From: Kitasatospora cinereorecta
GTDB lineage: Bacteria > Actinomycetota > Actinomycetes > Streptomycetales > Streptomycetaceae
Assembly: GCF_024172095.1 (NCBI RefSeq)
Contig: NZ_JAMZDX010000004.1
Coordinates: forward strand, 682,001 to 746,000
Direction: 5' to 3'
Length of the DNA stretch: 64,000 nt
Shown: positions 50,320 through 58,802 of the stretch, in pieces
Numbering within the stretch: position 1 is the first letter of the stretch
Layout of the letters: every line of letters begins with the position of its first letter
Notes under the pieces: generated by a model
The model's input: the letters and a program-made list of their open reading frames with translations, nothing else
Database searches by the model: none
What the model was told of the DNA's origin: nothing
Made by a program: the position numbers and the translations under genes

Positions 50320-51252
50320 TCAGCCGACGTGCAGGGTGAGGGCCGCCGTGTGCAGCTGCCCGGCGGTCTGGAACTGGAGGTACACGCGCCAGTTCCCGGG
50401 CTTGCCGAGCAGCGCGTAGAAGGTCAGCGTCGGCCCGCCGTGGTCGCCGTCGAGCCGGGTGATCGGGTGGAGGTGGGCCAGCGCCAGGTCGTCCTGGTGG
50501 AAGGCGCTGAGGTGGGCGTAACTGTCCAGGTACGGCTGGAGATCGGTGACCGGTCGCCCGTCCCGGCTGACGGTCACGGTGAGCGGGCCGGCCGTGCCGG
50601 CGGTCAGGTCGCCCTGGACGGTGACCGTGTACCCGTCGACGGTGGCGCTGCCGGTGGCGGCGGGCAGCGGCTGCGCCGTGGCCGGGCCGGGGACGGTCAC
50701 CGTCCGGCTGAGGACGAACTCGCGGTTGCGGCCGGGGCCGCCGCTCGGGGTGAACGAGGCGTACAGCCGCCAGTCGCCCGGCTCCAGGGCGGCCAGGTCG
50801 GCGGTCCAGGTGCCGTCGGCGGCCATCACGGGGTGGAGGTGCTGGTAGCCGGTGAGGTCGGATCGGATCGCGTAGAAGTGCAGCTTCCTGGTCTGGGCGT
50901 CGGCGAAGTCGGTGACCGGGCGTCCGTCCGGGCCGATGACGGTGAACGGGTAGCCGACCGCCTGCCCGGCGGGGAGGTCGCCGACGCGGGAGTCCAGGCG
51001 GTAGCCGTCCCGCTCGGCGGTGAGGCCGTCCCCGACCGCCATGCCGGCCATGCCCGGCATGCCGCCCGGCCCGGGGGACGCCACCCCGGGCGTGGCCGTC
51101 CCCCCGTGGTCCATGCCCGCCATGGCGGGCATGGTGTGCTCCGGGTCCGCCGACGAGCTCCGCGTCCCCAGTGCGAGCAGCGCGATCGCGCCGACCGCCA
51201 CCACGAGCGAGCAGGCGAGCAGGAAGCGGTGCCCCATCCAGCGGTTGGTCAC
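50320..51252 (-). CDS. Exported Met/His-rich protein, 310 aa
   Basis: GTG at 51252 after AAAGGG. One N-terminal membrane helix (MGHRFLLACSLVVAVGAIAL), then MPAMAGMDHGG and GGMPGMAGMAVGDGL, Met/His motifs like those in copper-binding proteins. The rest holds two immunoglobulin-like beta domains (FTVIGPDGRPVTDFADAQTR KLH; SDLTGYQHLHPVMAADGTW; LHPITRLDGDHGGPTLTF). Similar proteins lie near copper genes and may bind copper outside the cell. No metal transporter is adjacent here. Confidence 0.75.
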   Translation of the reverse strand: MTNRWMGHRFLLACSLVVAVGAIALLALGTRSSSADPEHTMPAMAGMDHGGTATPGVASPGPGGMPGMAGMAVGDGLTAERDGYRLDSRVGDLPAGQAVGYPFTVIGPDGRPVTDFADAQTRKLHFYAIRSDLTGYQHLHPVMAADGTWTADLAALEPGDWRLYASFTPSGGPGRNREFVLSRTVTVPGPATAQPLPAATGSATVDGYTVTVQGDLTAGTAGPLTVTVSRDGRPVTDLQPYLDSYAHLSAFHQDDLALAHLHPITRLDGDHGGPTLTFYALLGKPGNWRVYLQFQTAGQLHTAALTLHVG

Positions 51253-51421
51253 AGTGAGCCCTTTCGACCGTACGAGCGCGCGGAGCCGGTTCCGACCGCG
51301 CCACTCAGGAGATCCACCGGACCCGCCCGGATAACCGAAATCAGGGCGGACGCGGACAGCCGTGTCGTAGCGGCCTGGTTCCATGGCCCGTACGCACAGC
51401 ACCACCGTCGGAGGAGATCCT

Positions 51422-51808
51422 GTGGGCACCTGGGGCAGCGGAAACTTCGAGAGCGACACGGCATTGGATCACCTGTCGATCGTCGTCGACCGGCTCGTCA
51501 CCGAGGTCGCCGAGGCGATGGCGGGCGATCCCGTCGACCTCGAGCCCGACGAGTACTGGGGCGTTGCCGTGCCGTGCAACCTGGAGTTGCTGCACGTGCT
51601 GGTCCAGGCCGGCTACGGCGCCGAGAGCCTGCCGGAGGCCGGGGTGGTCAAGGAGTGGCAGCGGACGTTCATGGCCGTCTGGGAGCGGACCGTCGACGGT
51701 CTGGGTCCCTCGCCGCGCTTCAAGGAGGAACGGCGGTCGGTCCTGAACCGTACGTTCGACCAGCTGGCCGACGCCATCACCCGGCACCTGACGGCCGACC
51801 CGAACTGA
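51422..51808 (+). CDS. DUF4259 protein, 128 aa
   Basis: GTG at 51422 after GGAGGAG: VGTWGSGNFESDTALDHLSI, the DUF4259 hallmark (GxWGxGxFxxDxAxD). Helices follow (VVDRLVTEVAEAMAGDPVDL; LLHVLVQAGYGAESLPEAGV). Function unknown. Divergent from the Met/His-rich gene, with start sites 170 bases apart. Confidence 0.92.
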   Translation: MGTWGSGNFESDTALDHLSIVVDRLVTEVAEAMAGDPVDLEPDEYWGVAVPCNLELLHVLVQAGYGAESLPEAGVVKEWQRTFMAVWERTVDGLGPSPRFKEERRSVLNRTFDQLADAITRHLTADPN

Positions 51809-51837
51809 GACCGCGACTCCGACGGGCCCGCTGGTCG

Positions 51838-52265
51838 TCATGCCCGCTGGGCGGTGACAGGTCGATCGCCGAGTTCGGAGACCGGGGGGGAGGTCCAGGG
51901 CCTCGGCCTGGGCGGCGGTGACCTGGCCGATCACCCGGACGAGGGCTGACGCCCGGACAAGGGTGAGGGCGCAGGCGACGAGGACGGCGCCCAGGTGGAC
52001 GCCCCGGAACATCGAGGCCGCGCCGGCGAGGAAGGTGAGGACGCCCGCTCCCCACCACAGGTTCACAAGCCGTTCGTCCGTCAAGCCGCTCGCTCGCCCG
52101 ATGTCCAGCATGATCCGGCGGGGCAGCCAGACGTTCACCAGCGGGACGAACCAGACAGCGCCGGCCCAGCCGCGTCCGCTGCGCTGGCTTCCCGGAGCGA
52201 GCACCTCGGCGTTGGTCCAGCACTTCCGGAACCACACGCTGCGCGCGATCCAGTAGGCCACAAGG
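51838..52265 (-). pseudogene. DUF4328 membrane protein, 5'-truncated with a frameshift
   Basis: Minus strand from about 52265: VAYWIARSVWFRKCWTNAEV, then PGSQRSGRGWAGAVWFVPLV, NVWLPRRIMLDIGRASGLTD and LVNLWWGAGVLTFLAGAASM. This is the middle and end of a DUF4328 protein; its N-terminal half is absent. A run of seven G at 51894-51900 puts the final residues (PPVSELGDRPVTAQRA) in another frame. The broken 5' end directly meets the broken 5' end of metE. Confidence 0.75.
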
Positions 52266-52271
52266 CTCACC

Positions 52272-53078
52272 GGGTACCTGGCCACCCGGCACGGCTGGGT
52301 GCAGTCGTACGGCACCCGGTACGTGCGGCCGCCGGTCCTGGCCGGTGACGTGCACCGGCCGGCGCCGATGACGGTCGACGAGTACCGCTGCGCCCGGGAC
52401 CTGACCGAGCGTCCGGTGAAGGGGATGCTCACCGGACCGGTCACCATGCTCGCCTGGTCCTTCGTCCGCGACGACCAGCCCCTCGCCGACACCGCCCGGC
52501 AGGTCGCCCTCGCGCTGCGCGACGAGGTCTGCGACCTGGAGGCGGCAGGCGCCGCCGTCGTCCAGGTCGACGAGCCAGCCCTGCGCGAGACCCTGCCGCT
52601 GCGCCGCGGCGCCCACGCCGCGTACCTCGCCTGGGCGACCGAGGCGTTCCGGCTGACCACCGGCGGGGTCCGCGCCGACACCCAGATCCACACCCACATG
52701 TGCTACGCCGAGTTCGGCGACATCCTCACCGCCATCGAGGAGTTGGACGCCGACGTGATCTCCCTGGAGGCCGCCCGCTCGCGGATGGCCGTCGCGGGCG
52801 AGCTCGCCGCCGCCGGGTATCCGCGCGCGGTCGGGCCGGGCGTGTACGACATCCACGCCCCGCAGGTGCCCGGCACCGACGAGATCGCCGAGCTGCTGCG
52901 CTCGGCGCTGGGCCGACTGCCGGCCGAACGGCTGTGGGTCAACCCCGACTGCGGGCTGAAGACCCGCCGCTGGGACGAAGTCCGGCCTGCCCTCGAACAC
53001 CTCACCGCCGCCGCCCGCACCCTCCGCGCGGAGCTGAGCGCCGAACCGGACGCCCATCGACCGGACGCCGACCGGTGA
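52272..53078 (+). pseudogene. metE: metE fragment, C-terminal catalytic part only
   Basis: The frame enters at about HGWVQSYGTRYVRPPVLAGD and continues VKGMLTGPVTMLAWSFVRDD, AVVQVDEPALRETLPL, IHTHMCYAEFGDILTAIEEL, VNPDCGLKTRRWDEVRPAL. These are the zinc and substrate residues of cobalamin-independent methionine synthase (His and Cys in THMC, Glu in SLEA, Cys in NPDCG). The normal protein is about 750 residues; here only the last 268 remain. Whether a partial protein is translated is doubtful, though the stop still overlaps the next gene as GTGA. Confidence 0.85.
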
Positions 53079-53545
53079 CCGCCCCCGCCGAACTCACCCG
53101 CACCCCGGCCGACTCCGCCGTCACGCTCGCCCACATCATGAGCGAGCACGACACCAACCTGTACGGCACCGTCCACGGCGGCGTGGTCATGAAGCTCATC
53201 GACGACGCGGCGGCGGCCGCGGCCGGCCGGCACGCCGGTGTACCGGCCGTCACGGTCTCGGTCGAGGAGATGACCTTCCTGGCCCCGGTCCGGGCCGGCG
53301 ACCTGCTCACCGTCCGGGCCCGGGTCGACCACGCCGGGCGGACCTCGATGGACGTCGGTGTGGTCGTCACCGCGGAACGCTGGAACCTCACCGGCCCGGT
53401 CACCCGGGTCGCCACCGCCCACCTGGTGTTCGTCGCGGTCGACGCCGACGGGCAACCCCACCGCGTACCCGCCCTCGACCCGGCCACCCCGGCCGACCGG
53501 CGCCGGCAGCGCCGGTCCCGCACCGGCCGGCCGGACCGGCGGTAG
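53075..53545 (+). CDS. Acyl-CoA thioesterase, hotdog fold, 156 aa
   Basis: GTG at 53075 overlaps the metE stop. VTLAHIMSEHDTNLYGTVHG GVVMKLIDDAAAAAAGRHAG is the hotdog helix region with the conserved N..GTVHGG. MTFLAPVRAGDLLTVRARVD and VATAHLVFVAVDADGQPHRV are typical of YciA/acyl-CoA thioester hydrolases. Basic tail. Possibly translated by coupling to the metE remnant. Confidence 0.92.
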   Translation: MTAPAELTRTPADSAVTLAHIMSEHDTNLYGTVHGGVVMKLIDDAAAAAAGRHAGVPAVTVSVEEMTFLAPVRAGDLLTVRARVDHAGRTSMDVGVVVTAERWNLTGPVTRVATAHLVFVAVDADGQPHRVPALDPATPADRRRQRRSRTGRPDRR

Positions 53546-53632
53546 GAACACCGGGCGGCCATCGGCGTGCACCCGCCGATTCCGGGCAAGTGCCACGTAC
53601 GGGCCTGCACGCGGAAGCGAGGTGGTACGCCG

Positions 53633-54277
53633 ATGGCCGCCGACACCGACACTCTCACGTCCCGGCTGCTCGCCGACCACGGCCGGACGTACGCCGACGA
53701 GGCCGGCATCACGCTGCGCGACCAGCCCGCGCCGCTGTACCGGCTGCTGGTACTCACCGTGCTGTGCTCGATCCGGATCAGGGCCGGGACGGCCACCGCG
53801 GCGGCCCGGGAACTGTTCGCGGCGGGGTACCGGACGCCGCGCGCGATGGCCGCCTCCGCCTGGCAGGACCGGGTGGACGCCCTCGGCCGGGCCCACTACG
53901 TCCGCTACGACGAGAGCACCGCGACCGCCCTCGGCGAGGGCGCGCAGCTGGTCCTCGACCGCTGGCACGGCGACCTGCGGGCGCTGCGCGAGGAGGCCGG
54001 CGGCGACGTGGACGCGCTGCGCGGGCTGCTGCGGGAGGTGCCGCGGATCGGCCCGGTCGGCGCGGGCATCTTCTGCCGCGAGGTCCAGGCGGTGTGGCCG
54101 GACCTGCGCCCGTACTTCGACGACCGGGCCCGGGCGACGGCGCAGGATCTCGGCCTGCCGCACACCTCCCGCGGCCTGGGCGAGCTGGTCGCGCCGGAGG
54201 ACCACGCCCGGCTGGCCGCCGCCCTGGTCCGGGTCGGCCTCGCGCCCGACGCCCTGGAACGCCTCCGGGCCGCCTGA
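53633..54277 (+). CDS. HhH-GPD endonuclease-like protein, 214 aa
   Basis: ATG at 53633 after GAGGTGG. LYRLLVLTVLCSIRIRAGTA, REVPRIGPVGAGIFCREVQA and VWPDLRPYFDDRARATAQDL. The LREVPRIGPVGAG segment is a helix-hairpin-helix, as in HhH-GPD DNA glycosylases and endonuclease III relatives, but the usual catalytic Lys/Asp and Fe-S Cys residues are not obvious. Probably a DNA-repair-related or DNA-binding protein. Confidence 0.75.
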   Translation: MAADTDTLTSRLLADHGRTYADEAGITLRDQPAPLYRLLVLTVLCSIRIRAGTATAAARELFAAGYRTPRAMAASAWQDRVDALGRAHYVRYDESTATALGEGAQLVLDRWHGDLRALREEAGGDVDALRGLLREVPRIGPVGAGIFCREVQAVWPDLRPYFDDRARATAQDLGLPHTSRGLGELVAPEDHARLAAALVRVGLAPDALERLRAA

Positions 54278-54295
54278 GCAGGCAGGATCGGACCG

Positions 54296-54945
54296 TCAAC
54301 GAACAGCCTGAAGCGCCCCCGCTGCGGTGAACGCGTTGGTGATCGGCGCGATGAGCGAGGCGAAGCGCCGGGCACCTGAGGTGCCGATCGGCGCCCACAG
54401 CACGGCGCAGTGCTCGTCCGTTTCCACTTCGATGCGTTCGCGTGCCGCGCTGCCGGCGTCGGTGATCACACCGATGGCGTCGAGCCAGCCGCGCGCGACG
54501 AGGCGAGCCGTCGCCGCGTTCCACTCCTCGTCGTCCCACTGACGGGTCGCTCGCGCGAGAGCTGTCGGGAGGCGGCCGGTCGCGGCGTGCAGGACGAGGC
54601 AGTCGCACGGCCCGAGGCCGTTGTCGGCGAGTACGACGAGGTGGGCGTCACCGCGCCACTCGCGCACCACCGTGATCTGCTGCCAGAGTGCGACGAGCGG
54701 ATCGGTGGGAAGCTCCACCGAGGCGTTCGCGGCGGCCAGCACCTTTCCGGCGAAGTCGGCATCGGCGACGACCCGGTCGATCAGCGAGCGCGCCTCGGCG
54801 CGGTCGTCGTCGGTGAGATGGACGTCGGCGCGCCGCATCGCCCGTCCGGCGGCCAGGAAGCGGGCGGCCTGCCACCGCTCGGGCGGCGCGGCTTCCCACA
54901 CGCCCGCCATGGCCCGCACCGCCCGCGGGCTGAGGTTTCGGCGAG
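54296..54945 (-). pseudogene. SCO6745-family protein, 5'-truncated
   Basis: Minus strand: NLSPRAVRAMAGVWEAAPPE, RWQAARFLAAGRAMRRADVH, then LWQQITVVREWRGDAHLVVL, CDCLVLHAATGRLPTALARA, QWDDEEWNAATARLVARGWL and ERIEVETDEHCAVLWAPIGT. This is the later two-thirds of the SCO6745 family (a helical family with a SalK-like domain). About 80 N-terminal residues, including the usual start, are missing; the break coincides with the truncated GntR gene. Confidence 0.8.
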
Positions 54946-55442
54946 GGGCTCGCCGACCGGCTGCCCAACCGCGGTTTCGCGGTCCCGTCCTTCTCCGACC
55001 GCCGCTGGCAGGAGATCGCGGAGGCCCGCCGAACCATTAAACCGGTCGTACTATGCATGTCGATCGAGGGCGGCGACGTCGACTGGGAGGCCCGGGTGCG
55101 CGCCTCCCACCATCGCCTGGTTCGCACTCCGCCGTACGCGCCGGAGGAGGGCGAGCACTACACCGCCCCTGGGCCGAGGCCCACAGGACCTTCCACCGCA
55201 CCTTGCTGGAGGGGTGCGACAACCGCGCACTGCTGGAGACCTTCGACCGGCTGTGGACCGCGAGTGAGCTGGCCCGCCGCTGGTCGGCGCAGCGCACTTT
55301 GGACCGGAACGGCGCCGAGGAACACCGCAGGCTGGAGGAGGCGGCGCTGGCCCGCGACGCCGACACCGCGGCCGAGATCCTGGTCCGGCACCTCACGTTG
55401 ACCGCGGCCGCTCTGACCGACGATCCGGGTCGGCCCGCCTAG
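54940..55442 (+). pseudogene. GntR-family regulator, 5'-truncated and frameshifted
   Basis: Frame 1 from about 54940: EGLADRLPNRGFAVPSFSDR, WQEIAEARRTIKPVVLCMSI, EGGDVDWEARVRASHHRLVR. These are the end of the GntR winged helix and the start of the FCD ligand domain. After GEHYTAP near 55165 the frame shifts by one and continues WAEAHRTFHRTLLEGCDNRA, LTAAALTDDPGRPA. About 55 N-terminal residues with the DNA-binding domain are lost. Confidence 0.8.
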
Positions 55443-55534
55443 GGTTTTCGCCCCAACGGCGAGATCGGGCCGGGATTCCTGTCGGCCGCCGCCCCGGGCG
55501 AGGCGGCTCGGCTGCCGACGGCCGGGTCCGCCTC

Positions 55535-55942
55535 TTACGCGTGCGGTGACGCCTGCCGGCTGTCGTAGTGCGCCTGGGCGGCGAGGAGTTCGTCCCCGTG
55601 CCGGCCGAACCACTGGATGAGTTCGGTCAGCGGGCCGGCCAGGCCGGCACCGAGTTCCGTCAGGCTGTAGGTGACCTGGGGCGGGTTGGTGGGCGCGACG
55701 TGGCGGTCGACGAGCCCGGCCCGAACCAGTGCCTTGAGGTTCTGCGACAGCATCTTCTGACTGATGCCACCGACGCGTTGGTGCAGCTGCGCGAAGCGGT
55801 GCGGGCCGGCGATGAGGGCGGAGATGATCAGTGTCGCCCAACGGCTTGTCGTCTGGTCCATGATCGGCCTGAGCACGCACTTGCTGTCGAAAGTGTCGTG
55901 GGCCAGGAGCCGGGCGGCCGTCTCGACCTGCTGAGTTTCCAT
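55535..55942 (-). CDS. HxlR-family transcriptional regulator, 135 aa
   Basis: ATG at 55942. KCVLRPIMDQTTSRWATLII, SALIAGPHRFAQLHQRVGGI, SQKMLSQNLKALVRAGLVDR, HVAPTNPPQVTYSLTELGAG. This is the HxlR winged helix with the FxxLxxxxxGIxxxxLxxxLxxLxxxGLVxR pattern. One Cys (residue about 22) may sense redox or electrophiles as in YodB/CatR. Divergent from the SDR gene, with a palindromic operator between. Confidence 0.94.
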   Translation of the reverse strand: METQQVETAARLLAHDTFDSKCVLRPIMDQTTSRWATLIISALIAGPHRFAQLHQRVGGISQKMLSQNLKALVRAGLVDRHVAPTNPPQVTYSLTELGAGLAGPLTELIQWFGRHGDELLAAQAHYDSRQASPHA

Positions 55943-55963
55943 CACGGCAGGAGCTTACAAAAA

Positions 55964-55975
55964 AGTACGTACTTC
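55964..55975. promoter_or_regulatory. Palindromic HxlR operator candidate
   Basis: AAGTACGTACTT is an exact 12-base palindrome in the 93-base gap between the divergent HxlR and SDR genes, 22 bases from the hxlR start. AGTAC...GTACT-type half sites match those of HxlR regulators. Confidence 0.65.
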
Positions 55976-56035
55976 CCCGGAGAAATGAGGTTTCTTACGG
56001 TAACTCCCGCAAGCACCAACGTTCGAGGAGTCACT

Positions 56036-56785
56036 GTGAGCAGCAGTCATGCACGTACGGCCATCGTCACGGGCGCGTCGAAGGGCCTGGGTGCGGGGAT
56101 CGCCGCGGCACTGGCCGGGACCGGCGCGGCCGTCGTGGTGAATTACCGGGAGGATGCGGAAGGCGCCGAGCGGGTCGTCGCGGGCATCACCGCCAACGGT
56201 GGCCGGGCGATCGCGGTTCGGGCGGACGTCGCCCACGGGGACGACGTGCGCCGGCTGTTCGAGCGGGCGCGGGAGGAGTACGGACCCGTCGACGTGCTCG
56301 TGAACAACGCGGCCGTCGCCGCCTTCGCGCCGCTGTCGGGTATCACGGAAGAGGAGTTCCAGCGTGAGATGACCACGAACCTGCTGGGTACGATCCTCAC
56401 GACGCAGGCCCTGGCCGCGCAGGACGACATCGGCGCCGCGTCGATCATCAACGTCTCGACGGCCGGCACGCTCACCCATCCGCCGTACGCCTCGCTCTAT
56501 GTCGCGTCCAAGAGCGCTGTCAACGCGTTCACCGTCGTCGCGGCCAAGGAGCTGGGCCCGCGCGGCATCCGGGTCAACGCGATCATGCCGGGGCCGTCGG
56601 ACACCGAGGGCACCAGGGCCATGGGATTCCCCGGCTCGGCCCAGGAGGCACAGGCGATCGCCGACACCCCGCTGGGCCGAACGGGCACCCCGGACGACTA
56701 CGGCCCGCTGGTGGCCTTCCTGGCTTCCGACGACGCGCGTTGGATCACCGGGGATGTCATCCTCGCCTCCGGCGGACTGCGCTGA
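56036..56785 (+). CDS. Short-chain dehydrogenase/reductase, 249 aa
   Basis: GTG at 56036 after GAGGAG. TAIVTGASKGLGAGIAAALA (Gly-rich cofactor site), DVLVNNAAVA, INVSTAG (Ser) and LYVASKSAVNAFTVVAAKEL (Tyr-x3-Lys), PGPSDTEGT and WITGDVILASGGLR at the end. Classical SDR with NADP-type binding. Adjacent HxlR often regulates SDR or quinone-reductase genes. Substrate unknown. Confidence 0.94.
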   Translation: MSSSHARTAIVTGASKGLGAGIAAALAGTGAAVVVNYREDAEGAERVVAGITANGGRAIAVRADVAHGDDVRRLFERAREEYGPVDVLVNNAAVAAFAPLSGITEEEFQREMTTNLLGTILTTQALAAQDDIGAASIINVSTAGTLTHPPYASLYVASKSAVNAFTVVAAKELGPRGIRVNAIMPGPSDTEGTRAMGFPGSAQEAQAIADTPLGRTGTPDDYGPLVAFLASDDARWITGDVILASGGLR

Positions 56786-56878
56786 CGCCCCGTCCGTTCG
56801 GGGGCGCCGGGGGGCAGGAGGTGGGCGGCGATCTCCTCGTGAGCGCATCCGGCGAGGACGGCGCGCGCCGCCGGTCGG

Positions 56879-57256
56879 TCAGTGCACCTGCTGGTCACCG
56901 GGCATCCGGGCGGGGTCGACCTCGGTCGCGGCCGTCGCGCGGTCCAGCCGCCAGCCTTCGTCGTACGCCGCGGCGAAGGCGTCCACGCCCAGTGCGTCCC
57001 GCCCGTTGCGGGTAAGGTCGCGCACCTGCGGGTCCGTGCGGTCGTGCGTACCGCGCAGTCGGGAGGCGGCGCCGAGGCGGAACGCGGCCTGGTGGCGCAG
57101 TGCGCGTGCGTCGGCGAGCGCGGCCGTGTGCACGGCCACCACGGCCAGGATGGGCAGGTCCCGAGTCCGTAGCGCCGCCGTGTGGGCCGCCGCCAGCGCC
57201 CTCCGCGCACCGGGCCGGTCGCCGGTCCGGAGACAGAACGAGGCCCGTGCGGTGCC
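56879..57256 (-). pseudogene. BTAD/AfsR-family regulator C-terminal fragment
   Basis: Minus strand: GTARASFCLRTGDRPGARRA, LAAAHTAALRTRDLPILAVV, AFRLGAASRLRGTHDRTDPQ, VRDLTRNGRDALGVDAFAAA, then ends QQVH. This is the typical end of a large SARP/AfsR- or LuxR-type ATPase regulator (LRG..D.T.P.V..L....R.ALG...F..AY..G). At least 85% of the protein is absent; the break coincides with the next gene's truncated start. Confidence 0.75.
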
Positions 57257-57679
57257 TGGCTCGACTACGTGATCGACGGTCCGGGCGGCTACCACACCGA
57301 GGTGCGGGCGGGCGGCGGCGCGCAGAACTACCCGTACGCCTTCGACACCACGAACCTGACGAACGGCACCTACTCGATCAGCATCATCGCCAACGAGATC
57401 GACGGCCAGAACCACACGTACGGGGGCGGCTCGTTCACTGCCAACAACAACGCCGTCCTCGCGAAGAACAGCATCGGCCTCTACGGCTGGACGAAGGAGA
57501 GTGACCCGTTGGAGACCGCCCAGGCGACCGGTGGCGGCGTCCAGATGATCCTGGACGACGACGGCGTGGTGTTGGCCAAGAGCAGCATCGGCCTCTACGG
57601 CTGGACGAAGGAGAGCGACGCGGGCGTCAAGGCGATCGCGGTCGGCTCCGACGGCACCCAGATGATCCTCGGTCAGTGA
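57250..57679 (+). CDS. Truncated protein with tandem repeats, about 143 aa
   Basis: From the junction at about 57250: WLDYVIDGPGGYHTEVRAGG, FDTTNLTNGTYSISIIANEI (an Ig/fibronectin-like beta strand pattern) and then two near-identical repeats, KNSIGLYGWTKESDPL and KSSIGLYGWTKESDAG, each followed by a beta-strand QMIL element. No start codon fits, so it is a 3' fragment of a longer protein. The SIGLYGWTKESD repeat is unfamiliar to me. Confidence 0.55.
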
Positions 57680-57785
57680 TCACCTCGGCCGCCCGCTGAC
57701 GGCCCCCGCGCCCGGACAGCCGACCGCCCCAGCAGCCCCGACGAAGCCGCCACGACAGGCAGCCTCGCCGGGGCTGCGCGCGAGG

Positions 57786-58802
57786 CTATACGTCCAGTCG
57801 CCACTGATAAAGACCACTGGCATCGCCCGTTGCCCACGTGCCGGCGTGGACGGAATGAAATGCCGCGCAGCTGATGCCGGTTGGATACGTGACCTCTCCC
57901 AGGTATTCAAGACTGCGGGCATCGAAGACGAGATGGCGCGCGCAGTTCCATTTCCCGTCGACCGTCTCCAGCAGAACAGTTTCTCCGTCGAGATACCGGG
58001 CGTGGAGCGGCCACTCTCCACTTTCGAGAAATTCCCTGTTCGGCCGGTGCGCGATGACCGCCCTGCTGGAAAAGTCGTGGATCGTGAGCCCGTCCGAGTC
58101 GCGCGGGAGGGTCAGGTAGGCGGAACCGTCGGGATGAACGTCGGCCAGAGCACGCGATACGTCACCCGTGGTGGCCACGTGCAGGGAGCCTTCGTCGAGG
58201 CTGCCCCAGTAGATTCGTGAGCCGTCCTGCCCCTCGCCGACACTCAGGCCCATGTGCACCTGGTCCGGATGGCGCAGTGTCGCCGAGCCCGTGGCCTCGC
58301 ACCCGAGCCACTTACGCCCGATGATCCTCCCGCTCGTGGCGTCCATCACCCACCACTGGTCGCCCCAGCCCTCGGGCGCGCTCCAGCCACCGCTGGACGC
58401 CGCAGCCACTTCGTCGTCCTCCCACAGTCCGTCCTCCTCGTCGGAGTCGAGTTCGGTTTCGGGGACAGTGGCCCAGATCGTTTTCCCGTCCGCCGAGAAT
58501 TCGCAGGATCCCGAATAGGAGTACCCCGTTCCCCAGGGTGCGTGCTGTACGGACCAGAGGACGTTGCCGTGCTCGTCGACGAGGCGTATGTGGTCCTTCC
58601 CGCCGACGACGACGCGGGAGAGATCCGGGCTGACGGCGAAGGACGAGATATGCTCTCCGAGGTCGTACTGCCGGACCGGATCGAACTCCGGGTCGAGGAT
58701 TTCGAGTACGCCTTGCACTTGCCGATACCATCCGCGACCGTTTTCGAGCCGGCTCGGCCCCGGCTGCGCGATCTCGACCTTCGTCACCATTTCCGCTCTC
58801 AT
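57786..58802 (-). CDS. Beta-propeller-like protein, 338 aa
   Basis: ATG at 58802; 58790 is an alternative. Repeating strands with WD/YVTN-type elements: LGEHISSFAVSPDLSRVVVG, IRLVDEHGNVLWSVQHAPWG, CEFSADGKTIWATVPETELD, and GTWATGDASGLYQWRLDV at the end. An acidic insert (DSDEEDGLWEDDEVAAAS) and Trp-rich region (GWGDQWWVMDATSGR) lie in the middle. Cytoplasmic, since no signal is seen. No specific function. Confidence 0.75.
   Translation of the reverse strand: MRAEMVTKVEIAQPGPSRLENGRGWYRQVQGVLEILDPEFDPVRQYDLGEHISSFAVSPDLSRVVVGGKDHIRLVDEHGNVLWSVQHAPWGTGYSYSGSCEFSADGKTIWATVPETELDSDEEDGLWEDDEVAAASSGGWSAPEGWGDQWWVMDATSGRIIGRKWLGCEATGSATLRHPDQVHMGLSVGEGQDGSRIYWGSLDEGSLHVATTGDVSRALADVHPDGSAYLTLPRDSDGLTIHDFSSRAVIAHRPNREFLESGEWPLHARYLDGETVLLETVDGKWNCARHLVFDARSLEYLGEVTYPTGISCAAFHSVHAGTWATGDASGLYQWRLDV

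Noticed and set aside
49774..51921. A 715-codon plus-strand frame over the hypothetical and Met/His-rich genes
   Set aside because: Composition artefact; the minus-strand genes have good starts and membrane or signal features.
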